Shown: positions 8,160 through 16,922 of the stretch, one piece after another
Numbering within the stretch: the first letter of the stretch is position 1
Layout of the letters: the number at the start of each line of letters is the position of its first letter
Assembly (NCBI GenBank): GCA_037384065.1
Contig: JARROJ010000018.1
Coordinates: 1-64,000 of the forward strand
Reading direction: 5' to 3'
DNA from: JABDPF01 sp037384065
GTDB lineage: Bacteria; Pseudomonadota; Gammaproteobacteria; Xanthomonadales; SZUA-36
Length of the DNA: 64,000 bases
Translations under genes and position numbers: made by a program
Notes under the pieces: model-generated
The model's database searches: none
The model's input: the letters and a program-made list of their open reading frames with translations, nothing else
What the model was told of the DNA's origin: nothing

Positions 8160-9176
8160 TCAGGACACGATACCCAGGGCCATCCGGGACAGCGATTCCA
8201 CCATCCCGTCGAGCCGTGCCGCGTGTCGATTGGACGCGTTGCCGTCGGCCGCGCGTTTGACCACGCCCTGGACGATCGCCGCCAGCCGGAAGATGCTGAA
8301 CGCCAGGTAAAACGGCCAGTCGTCGCCCGGATCGATACCGGTCCGTTCCACGTAGCGCGCCACGAACGCCCGCTCGTCCGGGATCCCCAGGGCGGCGAGG
8401 TCCAGGCCGGCCAGGCCGCCGACCGGTTTCGCGTTTGCCGGCATCCGGAGCAGCATGCACGTGTAGGCCAGGTCCGCGAGCGGGTGGCCGAGCGTGGACA
8501 ATTCCCAGTCCAGCACCGCGACGATCTCCGGGCGGTCCGGGTGAAACACCAGGTTGTCGAGCCGGTAGTCACCGTGCACCAGTGACACGCGCCCGTCGTC
8601 GGGCGGCCGGTTGGCGCCGAGCCAGGCGATCAGCTCGTTCATGGGCGTGATGGCATGCGTTTCGGACGCTTCGTACTGGCCTTTCCAGCGACGGTACTGG
8701 CGCTCGTAGTAATTGCTGCGCGGGCCGAAGTCGCCGAGGCCCACGGCTTCGAAATCCACCGCGTGCAACTGCGCCAGCACCCGGTTCGTCTCGTCGTAGA
8801 TGGCGCGGCGTTCCGCGGCCGCGATCCCGGGTAACGCGGCGTCCCAGAAGATCCGCCCGTCGCAGAACTCCATGACGAAGAAGCTGGAGCCGATGACGTC
8901 CGGATCTTCGCAGAGGTGATACACCTTCGGGACCGGGACCGGCGTGCCGGCCAGCGCGTCCATGACCCGGAACTCCCGGTCCACCGCGTGGGCGGACCGA
9001 AGCAGTGTTCCGGGCGGCTGGCGGCGCAGCACGAAGGCCCCCTCGCTGGTGACCAGGCGGAAGGTGGGATTGGACTGCCCGCCGCTGAATTTCTCGGCGG
9101 AGTGCAGCGCTCCGAACCGGTCTCCCAGGTGCTCCGCCACGCGGTCGAGGTCGAGTGACGCGACGTCGGAGTTCAT
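8160..9176 (-). CDS. Phosphotransferase family protein (APH fold, ACAD10/11-kinase type)
   Basis: 338 residues. The start ATG at 9176 overlaps the upstream acyl-CoA dehydrogenase stop (ATGA, 9173-9176), fixing translational coupling. Motifs of the aminoglycoside phosphotransferase/choline kinase fold are complete: the nucleotide loop FSGGQSNPTFRL (~30-41), the catalytic loop LVHGDYRLDNLVFHPD with Asp and Asn, and the metal motif VLDWELSTLGHPLADL. In ACAD10/ACAD11 the same kinase domain is fused to an acyl-CoA dehydrogenase, and these act on 4-hydroxy fatty acyl groups by phosphorylation then elimination. Separate neighbouring genes here suggest the same two-part chemistry. The substrate is inferred, not shown. 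Confidence 0.85.
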   Translation of the reverse strand: MNSDVASLDLDRVAEHLGDRFGALHSAEKFSGGQSNPTFRLVTSEGAFVLRRQPPGTLLRSAHAVDREFRVMDALAGTPVPVPKVYHLCEDPDVIGSSFFVMEFCDGRIFWDAALPGIAAAERRAIYDETNRVLAQLHAVDFEAVGLGDFGPRSNYYERQYRRWKGQYEASETHAITPMNELIAWLGANRPPDDGRVSLVHGDYRLDNLVFHPDRPEIVAVLDWELSTLGHPLADLAYTCMLLRMPANAKPVGGLAGLDLAALGIPDERAFVARYVERTGIDPGDDWPFYLAFSIFRLAAIVQGVVKRAADGNASNRHAARLDGMVESLSRMALGIVS

Positions 9177-10444
9177 CCGGCCGATCCCTGCGGTTCCGAA
9201 TCCGGGGCTTCGAGGTACCGCATCACGGCCAGCAACCGGTCCTTCTGCTCGCGGGCCTCCAGGCGGGCGATGGTCTGCAGGTGAACTTCGTCCGGGCCGT
9301 CCGCGAACCGCAACGCCCGGCCGGCGGTGTACAGGTCGGCCAGCGGCGTATCGGGCGTCAGCCCCATCGCGCCGAACACCTGGATGGCGCGGTCGGCGAT
9401 GCCGGTCAGAAGATTGGCGGCGATCACCTTGATCATCGAGATCTCCTTGCGCGCCGCGCGGGCGCCGTGGCCGTCGATCAGCGCCGCCGTCTTCAGCACC
9501 AGCAATCGCGCCTGCTCGATTTCCATGCGCGAACGCGCGATCCACTCGGCGATCGGGCCGTGCTGGTACAGGTAACGGCCGAACGTCTTGCGCTCACGGG
9601 AACGGGCCACCATCAGGGCCAGGCACAGTTCGGCCATGCCGATGGCCCGCATGCAGTGGTGAACCCGGCCCGGGCCCAGCCGCGCCTGCGCCATCATGAA
9701 ACCATCGCCCTCCGCGCCGAGCAGGTTCGCGGCCGGCACGCGCACGTTGCGGAACACGACTTCGCTGTGCCCTTCCGGCGAGACGTGGTTCAGACAGGGG
9801 ATGTTGCGCAACACCGTGACGCCCGGCGTGTCCATCGGCACCAGGATCATGCTCTGCTGCCGGTGGCGGTCCTCGCCGTCCGGGTCGGTCTTGCCCATCA
9901 GGATGAACAGCCGGCAGTCGGGGTGCGAGGCGTTGGTGATGAACCACTTGCGGCCGTTGATCAGGTAGTCCTCACCATGGCGCTCGATGCGCGTCTGGAT
10001 ATTGGTGGCGTCCGAGGATGCGACGTCCGGCTCGGTCATCGCGAACGCCGAGCGGATTTCGCCGTTCAGCAATGGCAGCAGCCAGCGTTCGCGCTGGTCC
10101 GGCGTGGCGAACAGGTGCAGCAATTCCATGTTGCCGGTGTCGGGAGCGTTGCAGTTGAAGACCTCCGACGCCCAGGGCACCCGGCCCATGATCTCGGCCA
10201 GCGGCGCATATTCCAGGTTGTTCAGCCGCGTGCCCGGCTCGTCGTCGCGCAGGCTCGGCAGGAACAGGTTCCACAGGCCTTCCGCCCGGGCCAGGTCTTT
10301 CAGGTCTGCCATGAACGAAACCGGGTAGGTGCCGGCCCGGACCTCGCGCCGCCACTGCGCCATGCGCGGCTCGACATGGTCTTCCATGAAATCCAGCAAC
10401 TGACGCTGCAGGCGTTTCACGCGATCGCTGTATTCGAACTCCAT
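9173..10444 (-). CDS. Acyl-CoA dehydrogenase, ACAD10/11-like
   Basis: 423 residues of a full acyl-CoA dehydrogenase. The helical N-domain spans residues 1-130, followed by the FAD-contacting AFAMTEPDVASSDATN, LINGRKWFITNASHP and the C-terminal helical domain with RERKTFGRYLYQHG and QVFGAMGLTPDTPLADLY. The ending RALRFADGPDEVHLQTIARLE is characteristic of the ACAD10/11 branch rather than short- or medium-chain FadE. Its partner kinase gene overlaps by 4 bases, and fadH lies 10 bases upstream, so the cluster fits oxidation of unusual (hydroxylated or unsaturated) fatty acids. The physiological chain length is unknown. Confidence 0.88.
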   Translation of the reverse strand: MEFEYSDRVKRLQRQLLDFMEDHVEPRMAQWRREVRAGTYPVSFMADLKDLARAEGLWNLFLPSLRDDEPGTRLNNLEYAPLAEIMGRVPWASEVFNCNAPDTGNMELLHLFATPDQRERWLLPLLNGEIRSAFAMTEPDVASSDATNIQTRIERHGEDYLINGRKWFITNASHPDCRLFILMGKTDPDGEDRHRQQSMILVPMDTPGVTVLRNIPCLNHVSPEGHSEVVFRNVRVPAANLLGAEGDGFMMAQARLGPGRVHHCMRAIGMAELCLALMVARSRERKTFGRYLYQHGPIAEWIARSRMEIEQARLLVLKTAALIDGHGARAARKEISMIKVIAANLLTGIADRAIQVFGAMGLTPDTPLADLYTAGRALRFADGPDEVHLQTIARLEAREQKDRLLAVMRYLEAPDSEPQGSAG

Positions 10445-10454
10445 GGCGCGCCGC

Positions 10455-12485
10455 TCAGATCCGCGCCGCCAGTTCGGTGCCCTGCTTGATCGCGCGCTTG
10501 GCGTCCAGCTCCGCGGCCACGTCGGCGCCGCCGATCAGGTGCACCGGCCGGCCGGCCGCCTGCAGCGGTTCGAGCAGGTCGCGGCGCGATTCCTGGCCGG
10601 CGCAGAGGACCACGTTGTCGACCGCCAGAACTTTCTCCTCGCCGTCGTGCTCGATGTGCAGCCCGGCGTCGTCGATGCGCCGGTACTGCACGCCCGACAG
10701 CATCTTCACGCCGCGCTTGCGCAGGCTCAGGCGATGGATCCAGCCGGTGGTCTTGCCCAGTCCCTTGCCGGGCTTGCTGGCCTTGCGCTGCAGCAGCCAG
10801 ATCTCACGCGCGAGCGGCTCCGGCTGCGGCTTGAGACCCTCGATCCCGCCCCGCGCCTCGAGCTCGAGGTCGATACCCCAGTGCCGCGCAAAATCTTCCA
10901 TGCGCGGCGGTTGCGGGCCGTCGTGCTCGGCCTCGCCGAGAAACTCGGCCACGTCGAAGCCGATCCCGCCGGCGCCGATCAGCGCCACGCGGCGGCCGAC
11001 CGGCGCGTTCTTCGCCAGCACGTCCAGGTAGCTCAGCACCGAAGGGTGGTCGACACCCTCGATCCCCGGCGTGCGCGGCGAGACGCCCGTCGCGAGCACC
11101 ACCTCGTCGAAGCCCGCAAGGAGCTCGGGCGTGGCCCGCGTGCCGAGCTTCAGCGTGACGCCGGTCAGCGCGAGTTGCCGGTCGAAATAGCGCAGCGTCT
11201 CGTAGAACTCCTCCTTGCCGGGAATCCGCTTGGCCATGTTGAACTGCCCGCCGATGCGCTCGGCAGCCTCGAATACCGTCACGTCGTGGCCGCGCCGCGC
11301 GGCGGTGCAGGCGAAGGCCAGCCCGGCCGGTCCGGCGCCCACCACCGCCAGCGATTTCTTCGCCGCGGCCGGCCGGATGACCAGTTCGGTCTCGTGACAG
11401 GCCCGCGGGTTGACGAGGCATGAAGCGACCTTGTTCTCGAAGGCGTGGTCGAGGCAGGCCTGGTTGCAGGCGATGCAGACGTTGATTTCGTCGGCGCGCC
11501 CGGCCTCCGCCTTGCTGACGAATTCGGCGTCGGCGAGCAGCGGCCGCGCCATCGAGATCATGTCGGCGTCGCCGGCGGCCAGCACGCCCTCGGCAACCTC
11601 GGGCGTATTGATCCGGTTGGTCGCGACGACCGGAATGCTGACCTCGCCGCGCAGCTTGCGCGTGGCCCAGGTAAAGCCCGCACGCGGCACCATCGTCGCA
11701 ATCGTCGGGATGCGCGCCTCGTGCCAGCCGATGCCGCTGTTGATGATCGTCGCGCCGGCCGCCTCGACGGCCTTCGCCTGGGCCACGATCTCGTCCCAGC
11801 GGTTGCCGTCAGGCACCAGGTCCAGCAGCGACAGGCGATAAACGATGATGAAGTCCGGCCCGACCGCCTCGCGAATGCCACGCACGATCTCGACCGCGAT
11901 GCGGTAGCGCGCCGGCGCGTCGCCGCCCCAGGCATCCTTGCGCTTGTTGACCCGCGGGGTCGTGAATTCGTTGATGAAATAGCCTTCCGAGCCCATCACC
12001 TCGACGCCGTCGTAACCCGCCTTGCGGGCCAGGCGAGCGGCGCGCACGAAGGCGCCGATCTGCCGCTTCACGCCGCGCGCGCTCAGCGCCCGGGGCTTGA
12101 ACGGTGTGATCGGCGAGCGGATCGCCGACGGCGCGACGGTCAGCGGGTGATAGCCGTAGCGGCCGGAGTGCAGGATCTGCATGCAGATGTGCCCGCCGTG
12201 CCGGTGCACCGCCTCGGTCACCCGGCGGTGCCGGCCGACCTGCCAGGGAAACATCAGGGTCGAGGCGAAGGGTTTGACCCACCCCGCCACGTTCGGCGCG
12301 ATGCCGCCGGTAACGTTCAGGCCAACGCCGCCGGCCGCGCGCTCCGCGAAGTAGGCCGCGAGGCGTGGATAGTCCCGCGCGCGGTCCTCGAGCCCGGTGT
12401 GCATCGACCCCATCAGCACCCGGTTACGCAGCGTCACGAAGCCCAGGTCCAGCGGTTCCAGAAGATGCGGATACGGTTTGCTCAT
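10455..12485 (-). CDS. fadH: NADPH-dependent 2,4-dienoyl-CoA reductase
   Basis: 676 residues, close to the 672 of the E. coli enzyme. An Old-Yellow-Enzyme-type FMN barrel (residues 1-~330) carries Tyr169 (SEGYFINEF) and His255 (GWHEAR), the active-site pair. The [4Fe-4S] ligands are Cys337, 340, 344 and 356 (CIACNQAC...CLVNP). The FAD/NADPH domains follow, with VVGAGPAGLAFACTAARRGHD near 380 and ALIGAGGIGFDVAEFLGEAE near 515. The enzyme reduces 2,4-dienoyl-CoA so that polyunsaturated fatty acids can enter beta-oxidation. It lies 5 bases after the phosphorylase gene stop and 10 bases before the acyl-CoA dehydrogenase, in one gene string. Confidence 0.95.
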   Translation of the reverse strand: MSKPYPHLLEPLDLGFVTLRNRVLMGSMHTGLEDRARDYPRLAAYFAERAAGGVGLNVTGGIAPNVAGWVKPFASTLMFPWQVGRHRRVTEAVHRHGGHICMQILHSGRYGYHPLTVAPSAIRSPITPFKPRALSARGVKRQIGAFVRAARLARKAGYDGVEVMGSEGYFINEFTTPRVNKRKDAWGGDAPARYRIAVEIVRGIREAVGPDFIIVYRLSLLDLVPDGNRWDEIVAQAKAVEAAGATIINSGIGWHEARIPTIATMVPRAGFTWATRKLRGEVSIPVVATNRINTPEVAEGVLAAGDADMISMARPLLADAEFVSKAEAGRADEINVCIACNQACLDHAFENKVASCLVNPRACHETELVIRPAAAKKSLAVVGAGPAGLAFACTAARRGHDVTVFEAAERIGGQFNMAKRIPGKEEFYETLRYFDRQLALTGVTLKLGTRATPELLAGFDEVVLATGVSPRTPGIEGVDHPSVLSYLDVLAKNAPVGRRVALIGAGGIGFDVAEFLGEAEHDGPQPPRMEDFARHWGIDLELEARGGIEGLKPQPEPLAREIWLLQRKASKPGKGLGKTTGWIHRLSLRKRGVKMLSGVQYRRIDDAGLHIEHDGEEKVLAVDNVVLCAGQESRRDLLEPLQAAGRPVHLIGGADVAAELDAKRAIKQGTELAARI

Positions 12486-12490
12486 GCGGT

Positions 12491-13243
12491 TCAGTCTCCG
12501 TTCGCCAGGTGTGCGCCCAGCGCGGCCACGAGCCGCCTCACCCGGCCCATCGGTTCGCGCAGCGTGGCCGCGATGTCGTCCTCGCTGATGTGTTCGCCGG
12601 CCACGCCCGCGGCCCAGTTCGAGACCACGGCGATGCCGGCGAAATCGAGCCCGAGTTCACGCGCCAGGCCGGTCTCGGGGAGCGACGTCATGCCGGCCAT
12701 GTCGCAGCCGTCGCGGCGCGCCCGCTCGATCTCCGCGGCGCTCTCCAGGCGCGGCCCCTGGAACACGCCGATGCAGCCGCCGTCGACGATCGCCACGCCC
12801 GCGGCGGCGGCGACCTGCAGCAGCGCGCGTCGCAGCGGCCCCTCGTACGGTCGCGTAAAGTCCACGTGGACGAGCGGAACGTCGGCGCTGTCGCTGTAGG
12901 TATGTTCACGCCCCCAGGTGTAATCGATCAGCTGGTCCGGCAGCGCCAGCGTCGCGGGCGCATACGGCGCGTGCAAGCCGCCGACCGCGGATACCGCGAG
13001 CACGCGCTCGGCGCCGGCTTCGCGCAGCGCCCACAGGTTGGCGCGGTAATTGACCGCGTGCGGCGGAACGCGGTGCGGATCGCCATGCCGCGGCAGGAAC
13101 AGGATGCGCATCGACTCGGTGTCCACGACGCGCAGCGGCGCAGCCGGCGCGCCATAGGGGGTGTCGATCTCCAGGCGTTCCCAGCGCTCCTCGAACGCGT
13201 TGAGCCCGGTACCCCCGATCAGTCCCAGCGTCGGCCGGCTCAC
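12491..13243 (-). CDS. S-methyl-5'-thioinosine phosphorylase (MTAP/PNP family)
   Basis: 250 residues from a GTG at 13243 that overlaps the stop of the upstream hpt gene (GTGA, 13240-13243). The N-terminal GLIGGTGLNAFE is the phosphate loop; LFLPRHGDPHRVPPHAVNYRAN and GVFQGPRLESAAEI are family signatures. At the base-recognition site the protein has VSNWAAG, with Asn where adenine-specific MTA phosphorylases have the Asp pair (TDYDCW). This favours 6-oxopurine nucleosides, i.e. methylthioinosine, as for the Pseudomonas PA3004 enzyme, which also lies next to nagZ. The product hypoxanthine would be salvaged by the adjacent phosphoribosyltransferase. Specificity is inferred from one motif. Confidence 0.85.
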   Translation of the reverse strand: MSRPTLGLIGGTGLNAFEERWERLEIDTPYGAPAAPLRVVDTESMRILFLPRHGDPHRVPPHAVNYRANLWALREAGAERVLAVSAVGGLHAPYAPATLALPDQLIDYTWGREHTYSDSADVPLVHVDFTRPYEGPLRRALLQVAAAAGVAIVDGGCIGVFQGPRLESAAEIERARRDGCDMAGMTSLPETGLARELGLDFAGIAVVSNWAAGVAGEHISEDDIAATLREPMGRVRRLVAALGAHLANGD

Positions 13244-13794
13244 GACTCCTCCTCCAGGGCGCGGATCTCGTGCAGGTGGCGCCAGTGCTCGTAGGCGTCC
13301 ATGCCGCAACCAAAGATGTACTTGTCCTCGATGTCCATGCCGATGAAGCGCGGCGGCTTGCCGGTGGTCGGGCGGTCGTGGATCTTGCGCACCAGCACGG
13401 CGCTGTTGACCGAGGCCGCGTGCCGCGCGTGGCAGTAATCCTCGATCATCTCCAGCGTCAGGCCAATGTCGTAGATGTCGTCGACCACCAGCACGTCGCG
13501 GCCCTGCAGGTTGATCCGTGGCGGGACGCGAAACTCGATGTCACCGCCCTCGGTCGTGCCGGCGTAGCGCGTGGCGTGTACGAAATCCATCATGACCGGC
13601 ATCTTCAGGCGCGAAGCGAGCCACGCGGCCGGCAGCACGGCGCCGGTCATGACGATCAGCATGATGAGCTCCCGCTGGCCGTAGTAGTCGTTGACGGCCC
13701 TGGCCATCCGGTCGACGGCCGCACGGACTTCCTCACGCGTGGCCAGAACCGTCGACCGGCGCAGCAATTCCATCGGATCGTGTTCGGTGCTCAT
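13240..13794 (-). CDS. hpt: Hypoxanthine(-guanine) phosphoribosyltransferase
   Basis: 184 residues of a type-I phosphoribosyltransferase: the PPi loop region (VMTGAVLPAAWLASRL), the flexible loop with DFVHATRYAGTTEG, and the PRPP-binding signature VLVVDDIYDIGLTL. The C-terminal DIEDKYIFGCGMD fits the purine-binding hood with the aromatic residue and Asp found in HPRTs. The reaction is hypoxanthine or guanine plus PRPP to IMP or GMP in the cytosol. The 4-base overlap with the methylthioinosine phosphorylase gene makes functional coupling likely: MTI phosphorolysis releases hypoxanthine. Hypoxanthine versus guanine preference cannot be read from sequence. Confidence 0.9.
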   Translation of the reverse strand: MSTEHDPMELLRRSTVLATREEVRAAVDRMARAVNDYYGQRELIMLIVMTGAVLPAAWLASRLKMPVMMDFVHATRYAGTTEGGDIEFRVPPRINLQGRDVLVVDDIYDIGLTLEMIEDYCHARHAASVNSAVLVRKIHDRPTTGKPPRFIGMDIEDKYIFGCGMDAYEHWRHLHEIRALEEES

Positions 13795-13849
13795 GGTCTC
13801 CTACCCTGCCCCGCGCGTCGGGCGGCCGGGGCTGTTATGCATGGTGTAA

Positions 13850-14887
13850 TCAGGTCCACGACTGGTCGCCAAGCGCTTCCAGGCTGCGCTGCCAGTGGCC
13901 CCACTCGCGGATGCCCTCCGCCACGACGGCCTGCAGCTGTTCGCGCCCGACCGTCGGGCGGCCATACAGCCGCGCGAGCGCCGACGCGGCGTCGCGCACC
14001 GGCGCCGAACCGCCGCTCAGCAGTTCCTCGACCTCGTTCGGATGACAGACCAGGACCAGGTCGCAGCCCGCGTCCAGGCAGGCGGTGGCGCGCTCCGCCA
14101 GTCCGCCGGCGACCCGGGCCGCGTGCATGCACAGGTCGTCCGACACGGCCAGGCCGCGAAAACCGAGGCCGTCCCGCAGGATCGCGCGCAACCACGTCGA
14201 CGAGTACCCGGCCGGGCGATCGTCGACCTCCGGGTAGACGACGTGGGCGATCATCAACGCGTCGAGGTCGTCGCGCAGGGCGCGAAACGGCAGCAGGTCG
14301 CTGGCCTCGATGTCTTCCAGCGCGCGGGGATCCGTGACGTCGTCGGTGTGGGAGTCCGCCTCGACCGAGCCGTGTCCGGGAAAATGCTTGCCGCAACTGC
14401 GCATGCCGGCGTCCCGCATGCCGGCCAGGTAAGCGCGGCCGAGTTCGGTCACGACGTCCGGCGACGGCGAGAATGCGCGGTCGCCGATGACGCGGCTGCC
14501 GCGGTCCAGGTCGAGCACCGGCGCGAAACTGAGGTCGATCCCGCTGGCCAGCATCTCCATCGACATCACGCGGCCGTGCCGATACGCCATGTCGACCGCC
14601 TTGACCGGGTCCCCGGCGTACAAGCGCCCCAGCACGCCCAGCGGCGGCAGGCGCGTGAACCCCTCCCGCAGGCGCTGAACGCGGCCGCCCTCCTGGTCGA
14701 TGCAGACCAGCGGACGGGGCTCGGTGGCGTCGCGGATCGACTCGACCAGCGCCTGCAGCTGCGCGCGGTCGACGAAGTTGCGGCTGAACAGCACGACGCC
14801 GCCGACGGCCGGATGCTCGAGCCACGCGCGGCTGCGCGGGTCGAGTTCCGTCCCGGGAATGCCGATCAGGACCGGACCGCCGCTCAC
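13850..14887 (-). CDS. nagZ: Beta-N-acetylhexosaminidase NagZ (peptidoglycan recycling)
   Basis: 345 residues, GH3 family. GTG start at 14887 overlaps the rlmD stop (GTGA). Visible motifs are VCIDQEGGRVQRL (substrate Asp/Glu loop), SFAPVLDLDRGSRVIGDRAFS, the NagZ hallmark CGKHFPGHGSVEADSHTD with the catalytic His, and the nucleophile loop LAVSDDLCMHAA. It is cytosolic and removes GlcNAc from anhydro-muropeptides during cell-wall recycling, a step that can influence AmpC-type regulation. The nagZ-phosphorylase neighbourhood is conserved in pseudomonads; here hpt is inserted between them. Confidence 0.94.
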   Translation of the reverse strand: MSGGPVLIGIPGTELDPRSRAWLEHPAVGGVVLFSRNFVDRAQLQALVESIRDATEPRPLVCIDQEGGRVQRLREGFTRLPPLGVLGRLYAGDPVKAVDMAYRHGRVMSMEMLASGIDLSFAPVLDLDRGSRVIGDRAFSPSPDVVTELGRAYLAGMRDAGMRSCGKHFPGHGSVEADSHTDDVTDPRALEDIEASDLLPFRALRDDLDALMIAHVVYPEVDDRPAGYSSTWLRAILRDGLGFRGLAVSDDLCMHAARVAGGLAERATACLDAGCDLVLVCHPNEVEELLSGGSAPVRDAASALARLYGRPTVGREQLQAVVAEGIREWGHWQRSLEALGDQSWT

Positions 14888-16218
14888 GGAGCGCTCCCGC
14901 GTTCGAACAGCGCAATCGACTCGACGTGGCCGGTGTGCGGAAACATGTCCATGACGCCGGCGCCGCGCAGACGGAAACCGTGCTGCTGGACCAGGATCCC
15001 GGCATCGCGCGCCAGGCTCGCCGGATGGCAGGACACGTAGACCAGGCGCTGCGCGCCGCTGGCGACGACGTGCTCGAGGATGAACTCGGCGCCGGAGCGC
15101 GGCGGGTCGAGCAGCACCTTGTCGTACCCGCCGCGCAGCCACGGCGCCGCGCCCGGGTCGACCGCGAGGTCGGCCGCATGGAACCTCGCGTTGTCGAGGC
15201 CGTTGCGCCGCGCGTTCGCGGTTCCCTTGCGCACCAACTCGGCATCGCCTTCCACGCCGACCACCTCGCCGGCGCGGGTCGCGAGCGGCAAGGTGAAATT
15301 ACCCAGTCCGCAGAACAGGTCCAGAACGCGTTCGCCCGGCTGCGGATCGAGCAGGTCGAGCGCCCGCGCGACCATCCGGCGGTTCATTTCGCCATTGACC
15401 TGGATGAAGTCCGAGGGGCCGAATTCAAGCTCCAGACCGAGGTCCGGGAAGGCGAACGTGAGTTCCGGCGCGGGCGGCGTCAGCGGATGGATGGTGGCCG
15501 GCCCGCCGGGCTGCAGCAGGAGCGCAAGCCCGCTGTCGGTCTCGAAGCTGCGCAAGCGCGCGAGATCCGCCTCGGAAAGCGGTTCGAGATGGCGGAACAC
15601 CAATGCGGCCCGGGCATCGCCGCAGGCGACTTCGATCTGCGGAATCGCGCTGCGCGCGTCCATGCCGTGGATCAGCTCGGCCAGCGGAACCAGCTGGCGC
15701 GCGATGCGCGGATCGAGCACGTGACACTCAGCGAGATCGGCCACGAACCGCCCGTAGCGCTCGCGGAAGCCCACCAGCACCCGCCCCTTCTTGTGCACGT
15801 AACGCACCGACAGGCGCGCCTTGCGCCGATAGCCCCAGAGGGGCCCGGTCAACGGCGCCCAGAGCTCGTCTGCGGTCACCTTGCCGATGCGCGCGAGGTT
15901 CTGTTCCAGGCTCCGCTGCTTGGCCGCGATCTGGCGCTCGGGCGCCAGGTGCTGCAGGGAACAACCGCCACACTGGCCGAAGTGCGGACAGCGCGGCTCG
16001 ATCCGGTCCGGCGACGGTTCGAGGACCCGCAGCGTTTCGCCCTCGTCGTAGCGCCGCCGCCGGTCGGTCAGCCGCGCTTCGACCGACTCGCCCGGCAGGG
16101 CGCCGTGAATGAAGACCTTCTTTTCGTCGTGCGTCGCGACACCGCGCCCGTCGTGGCTCAGATCCTCGACCCGAACGACGAACGGTTCACGGGAAAACTT
16201 GCGTCTGCGACGGCTCAT
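14884..16218 (-). CDS. rlmD: 23S rRNA (uracil1939-C5)-methyltransferase RlmD
   Basis: 444 residues. An N-terminal TRAM domain (residues ~12-68) precedes the iron-sulphur ligands Cys77, Cys83, Cys86 (CPHFGQCGGC) and Cys165 (AECHVLD), matching RumA/RlmD spacing. The SAM domain has RVLDLFCGLGNFTLPLA, and the catalytic Cys397 lies in YVSCHPASLARD; the usual CNPATLARD is CHPASLARD here, a conservative change. It methylates U1939 in 23S rRNA. It heads a run of genes coupled by short overlaps (nagZ next). The ATG at 16218 is the natural start, with a basic N-tail typical of the family. Confidence 0.93.
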   Translation of the reverse strand: MSRRRRKFSREPFVVRVEDLSHDGRGVATHDEKKVFIHGALPGESVEARLTDRRRRYDEGETLRVLEPSPDRIEPRCPHFGQCGGCSLQHLAPERQIAAKQRSLEQNLARIGKVTADELWAPLTGPLWGYRRKARLSVRYVHKKGRVLVGFRERYGRFVADLAECHVLDPRIARQLVPLAELIHGMDARSAIPQIEVACGDARAALVFRHLEPLSEADLARLRSFETDSGLALLLQPGGPATIHPLTPPAPELTFAFPDLGLELEFGPSDFIQVNGEMNRRMVARALDLLDPQPGERVLDLFCGLGNFTLPLATRAGEVVGVEGDAELVRKGTANARRNGLDNARFHAADLAVDPGAAPWLRGGYDKVLLDPPRSGAEFILEHVVASGAQRLVYVSCHPASLARDAGILVQQHGFRLRGAGVMDMFPHTGHVESIALFERGSAP

Positions 16219-16278
16219 GGGAACGTTCCGCGAATGCGCGCAGCCCGGCGCGGGGGCGCCGACGGCGCAACGGCGCGG

Positions 16279-16878
16279 CTACTTCTGCTTCCAGCTGCCG
16301 TCCGGCGCCTGGTAATACCAGCCGGGTCGCGCATTGCGCTGCCACTCCCGGGCCCAGGTCTGCTGGATCTCGTCCTGCCATTCCGGCTGGCCGTTGGCGA
16401 CCGCGATCTCCCGGTACACGGCGCGCCGGTCGCGGTTTTCGTCCGCCACGACGCTTTCCAGGTTTCGGCGCTGGTCGAGTGAGACGGCCGAGCGGTCGCG
16501 AATACTGATCAGGCCGTCGTTGGTGAACCCGATCGCCCCGGCATCGAACCAGTCATTCAGGTGCTGGCGCTGACGCTGCGCCATGCGCGACTTGATCGCG
16601 TTGATCTGCGGCGTGTTGATCGTGAAATCCGGCTGCTGGGCGTGGGCGCTGGGCACCAGGGTATCGAGAACACGGCCGACAACGGCGAGCATCGCGCTCG
16701 GCGGCGCAGCCGTCGGGTCGAACAGGAGGCTCTCCTCGCGGGCCTCGCCGAGCACGTCGTCGACGAACTTTTCGGCCGCGCTCTCGGCGGCGGCGGCGGG
16801 GAAATACACGTTGATCGTTACGCACGACGCGGCGGCCAGAACGGCACCGAGCAGCAGCAGGGACTTGAGAGTTCTCAT
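16279..16878 (-). CDS. YdbL-like DUF1318 lipoprotein, possibly a YnbE-YdbL composite
   Basis: 199 residues. A lipoprotein signal ends in LAAASC (Cys19), and directly after it comes VTINVYFPAAAAE. The C-terminal ~80 residues (QRRNLESVVADENRDRRAVY ... NARPGWYYQAPDGSWK) match the DUF1318 domain of YdbL. In E. coli, YdbL is a separate periplasmic protein, and the short lipoprotein YnbE (with an ITINMNV strand) supplies the outer-membrane end of the YdbH channel. No separate ynbE is present here; the N-terminal lipidated strand may take its place. It lies 44 bases downstream of ydbH. The central part (~40-110) is low-complexity and unassigned. Confidence 0.82.
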   Translation of the reverse strand: MRTLKSLLLLGAVLAAASCVTINVYFPAAAAESAAEKFVDDVLGEAREESLLFDPTAAPPSAMLAVVGRVLDTLVPSAHAQQPDFTINTPQINAIKSRMAQRQRQHLNDWFDAGAIGFTNDGLISIRDRSAVSLDQRRNLESVVADENRDRRAVYREIAVANGQPEWQDEIQQTWAREWQRNARPGWYYQAPDGSWKQK

Positions 16879-16922
16879 TCGCGGATCTTTGTCGATGGAC
16901 CAGCCTGCATCTTAGCAGAACG

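Noticed and set aside
9155..12899. Long plus-strand frames opposite the acyl-CoA dehydrogenase and fadH genes
   Set aside because: The minus-strand proteins carry all catalytic motifs and overlap junctions; the plus frames are compositional.
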